From Anaerolineales bacterium (GTDB lineage: Bacteria > Chloroflexota > Anaerolineae > Promineifilales > Promineifilaceae), in the NCBI GenBank assembly GCA_020432595.1, contig JAGQGA010000358.1, positions 1-6,053 on the forward strand: 6,053 bases of DNA. Direction: 5' to 3'. Positions 4,619 through 6,053 of this stretch are shown here, piece by piece. Position numbers and translations under genes: made by a program. The first letter of the stretch is position 1. Each line of letters opens with the position of its first letter. Under the pieces are notes generated by a model. It did no database searches, was not told the origin of the DNA, and worked only from the letters and a program-made list of their open reading frames with translations.

Positions 4619-6053
4619 TTACTCAATGGTAAAGGGGTAGGCAACAACGGCCGTTTCCAGCCCTTCCCCCCGTGCCTGTACATACAGCACATGGTCGCCC
4701 ACTTCCAGCCCCGACAAAATCAAGGACGCACCTTGCCCCACACCCTCAACACCTTCATCTAGTGCCTCTGAATCTACGCTATAGGCATAGGTATAGAGCG
4801 CGTTGGGGTCGGAGTCAATGGCAACCATGATAAAAACAACGGGGTAGCTCTGGGTGGCGAAGTCATAGGACTGCTGGCTATAGTTAAACACAATGTCGTC
4901 TACCGTGTAATCAAAGCTATAGATTTGGCCGGGGGTGCCGCTACCGTCTACATAGCGAATATAGAGCGTGTGATCCCCCTTTTCATAGGGAATGGGGCCT
5001 ATGGTGGTGTTAGCAATGCCCGAATTGCCTGGCTCCGTGCGCCCATTGTTAATAGATGGTTCTGGGTCATCCACGCTAAACAAAATATGGGCAATGTCTG
5101 AGTTGGGCAAGCCAAGGGTAACAATTAGCCCTTCGTAGTTGTAGATGGTAAGAAATAGGGGATCAAAGTCTGGGATGCTAGAGTCTGAGGGGACATCTGT
5201 GGGCGTATCGCTACTGCTGCTGACGGCAAAGGCGGCACTGGTAGGATTGGCTTCCTCGCCACTGCTGGCGCTTCCAGAGGCACCCAGACTGGCCGAGCCG
5301 CTGCCGCTATTGGTGCTACTGTTATTGGAAAGAGAGATGCTTGACGAGGCCACAACTGGCGTGCGGCTGGCAGGAGGCTCATCGTTACCGCCACCGCGCA
5401 GGGCAAACAGGGCGACCATTGCCACAATGGCAACAATTGCTACGCCGCCGATGAGCCACAACGGCCGTTTCTTTTCCCCCTCTTTTCGCTCTTTTTCCAC
5501 CGGCGCGGCCGCCTGGCGCGTCGTGGTGGCCGTTTTGATGGGAAGCTGGTCGGGAGAAACGGCCGTTTCCACCACTGTCCTGTCATCAACCGACAATATA
5601 GGCGATTTGGCCGTCGCTGTTCCCGAATCCGAGCCAATCAGTTCACGAATGGCGGCGACAAGATCAACGGCCGTTTGAAACCGCGCCGACTTATCCTTCG
5701 CCAACGCCCGGTTGATCACCCGAATCAACCCCGGCGGCACATCGGCCCGCAGTTCGCGCACATCGGGAATCGGCGCATTCAAATGCTTCATCATCAGCGT
5801 TGCCGCCGAATCCGCCTCAAAAGGCGAACGCCCCGTCACCATCTCAAACAGCACCACCCCCAGCGCATAAACATCAGTGCGAGCATCTACCTTCTCCCCC
5901 ATCACCTGCTCTGGAGCCATGTAGCGAGCCGTGCCAAGCACCATGCCGGTAGCCGTGTGTTGCGCGGCATCATCCATCTTGGCAATGCCAAAATCCATCA
6001 AAATCGCCTCATCGCGCCGGTTAAACATGATGTTGGCTGGCTTAATGTCCCGA
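4619..6053 (-). CDS. Transmembrane Ser/Thr protein kinase (PknB-like), 5' end outside window
   Basis: A partial gene: 477 residues are visible and the N-lobe (P-loop, catalytic Lys) lies beyond the window. Counting from the first complete codon, the catalytic loop RDIKPAN is at 1-7, DFG at 20-22, GTARYMAPE at 40-48 and TDVYALGVVLFEMVTG at 59-74. The RD and DFG residues are intact, so an active Hanks-type kinase is expected. The domain ends near 138. A juxtamembrane segment, basic just before the membrane, leads to one transmembrane helix at about 198-218. A Ser/Thr/Asn/Gly-rich linker spans about 225-290. The outer C-terminus is not PASTA. It holds two similar beta-rich repeats (313-384 and 409-477), each with an SVD strand and a GDHxLY strand, probably a sensor or surface-binding module. 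An internal ATG at 6028 lies inside the catalytic loop and is not the start. The gene is convergent with the peptidase gene. Confidence 0.93.
   Translation of the reverse strand, partial: RDIKPANIMFNRRDEAILMDFGIAKMDDAAQHTATGMVLGTARYMAPEQVMGEKVDARTDVYALGVVLFEMVTGRSPFEADSAATLMMKHLNAPIPDVRELRADVPPGLIRVINRALAKDKSARFQTAVDLVAAIRELIGSDSGTATAKSPILSVDDRTVVETAVSPDQLPIKTATTTRQAAAPVEKERKEGEKKRPLWLIGGVAIVAIVAMVALFALRGGGNDEPPASRTPVVASSSISLSNNSSTNSGSGSASLGASGSASSGEEANPTSAAFAVSSSSDTPTDVPSDSSIPDFDPLFLTIYNYEGLIVTLGLPNSDIAHILFSVDDPEPSINNGRTEPGNSGIANTTIGPIPYEKGDHTLYIRYVDGSGTPGQIYSFDYTVDDIVFNYSQQSYDFATQSYPVVFIMVAIDSDPNALYTYAYSVDSEALDEGVEGVGQGASLILSGLEVGDHVLYVQARGEGLETAVVAYPFTIE
4622..5116 (-). repeat. Duplicated beta-rich repeat in the kinase outer domain
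   Basis: Two protein-level repeats of about 70 residues are encoded at 5116-4901 and 4828-4622. The first contains ILFSVDDPEPS and later GDHTLYIRYVDGSG; the second contains YAYSVDSEALDEG and later GDHVLYVQARGEG. Each ends in a Y/F-x-F strand (YSFDYTVD and AYPFTIE). The layout recalls Ig-like or fibronectin-like bacterial surface modules. The repeat is clear in protein, not in DNA, so the duplication is old. Confidence 0.6.

Larger units (their letters stand above)
332..5675. repeat. Dispersed 10-bp palindrome AACGGCCGTT, 14 exact copies
   Basis: Exact copies start at 332, 632, 807, 969, 1626, 2037, 3152, 3564, 3743, 3874, 4646, 5460, 5558 and 5666. One-mismatch copies are at 3026 (AACGGCCGAT) and 3338 (GACGGCCGTT). 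About 0.006 exact copies would be expected in a random sequence of this length. All lie inside genes. Ten are read as Thr-Ala-Val, three as Asn-Gly-Arg (2037, 3564, 3743) and one as Arg-Pro (5460). Several extend to AAACGGCCGTTT (632, 807, 2037, 3564, 3743, 5558). Only the PPOX gene lacks one. The copies are not in tandem and their spacing is irregular (98 to over 1000 bp), so this is neither a CRISPR nor a satellite. Its role is unknown. Confidence 0.93.

Noticed and set aside
332..5675. CRISPR array, satellite or transposon-end interpretation of the AACGGCCGTT copies
   Set aside because: The copies are single, irregularly spaced, embedded in intact genes, and have no shared flanking sequence beyond a few A/T bases.

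Overview
The window is a compact stretch of bacterial chromosome with seven genes and almost no spare DNA. Gene content suggests a Chloroflexota-like or similar environmental bacterium: a PknB-type kinase with an extracytoplasmic C-terminus, a Rv2061-type PPOX/F420 protein, a WHG-type TetR, a TipAS-type MerR and a DUF4405 membrane protein. That assignment is inference; no rRNA or marker gene is present.

Layout, left to right. (1) 1-1332: an MBL-fold hydrolase and a TetR/AcrR-family regulator form a two-gene operon behind a strong sigma70-like promoter (TTGACA, 17 bp, TATAAA). Two near-identical palindromes 21 bp apart are laid over that promoter, which is the expected layout for autoregulation by the TetR protein. 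(2) 1333-2340: a four-helix DUF4405 membrane protein and a small two-helix membrane protein overlap by 4 bp, have a candidate promoter, and end at a clear intrinsic terminator. (3) 2386-2754: a single small PPOX-fold (probable F420-dependent) protein. (4) 2755-4608: a MerR regulator with a TipAS-like ligand domain and a DUF2268 HExxH metallopeptidase overlap by 4 bp (ATGA). They lie behind a textbook MerR promoter with a 19-bp spacer and a palindrome inside it. A 14-bp perfect hairpin ends the unit. (5) 4619-6053, minus strand: a transmembrane Ser/Thr kinase, convergent with the preceding genes and cut at its 5' end by the window edge. Its outer part carries two similar beta-rich repeats.

The most unusual signal belongs to no single gene. 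The 10-bp palindrome AACGGCCGTT occurs 14 times exactly, plus two one-mismatch copies, in six of the seven genes (all except the PPOX gene) and on both coding strands. About 0.006 copies would be expected in a window of this length with equal base frequencies. All copies lie inside coding sequence, mostly read as Thr-Ala-Val or Asn-Gly-Arg. This resembles the HIP1 phenomenon of cyanobacteria but with a different sequence.
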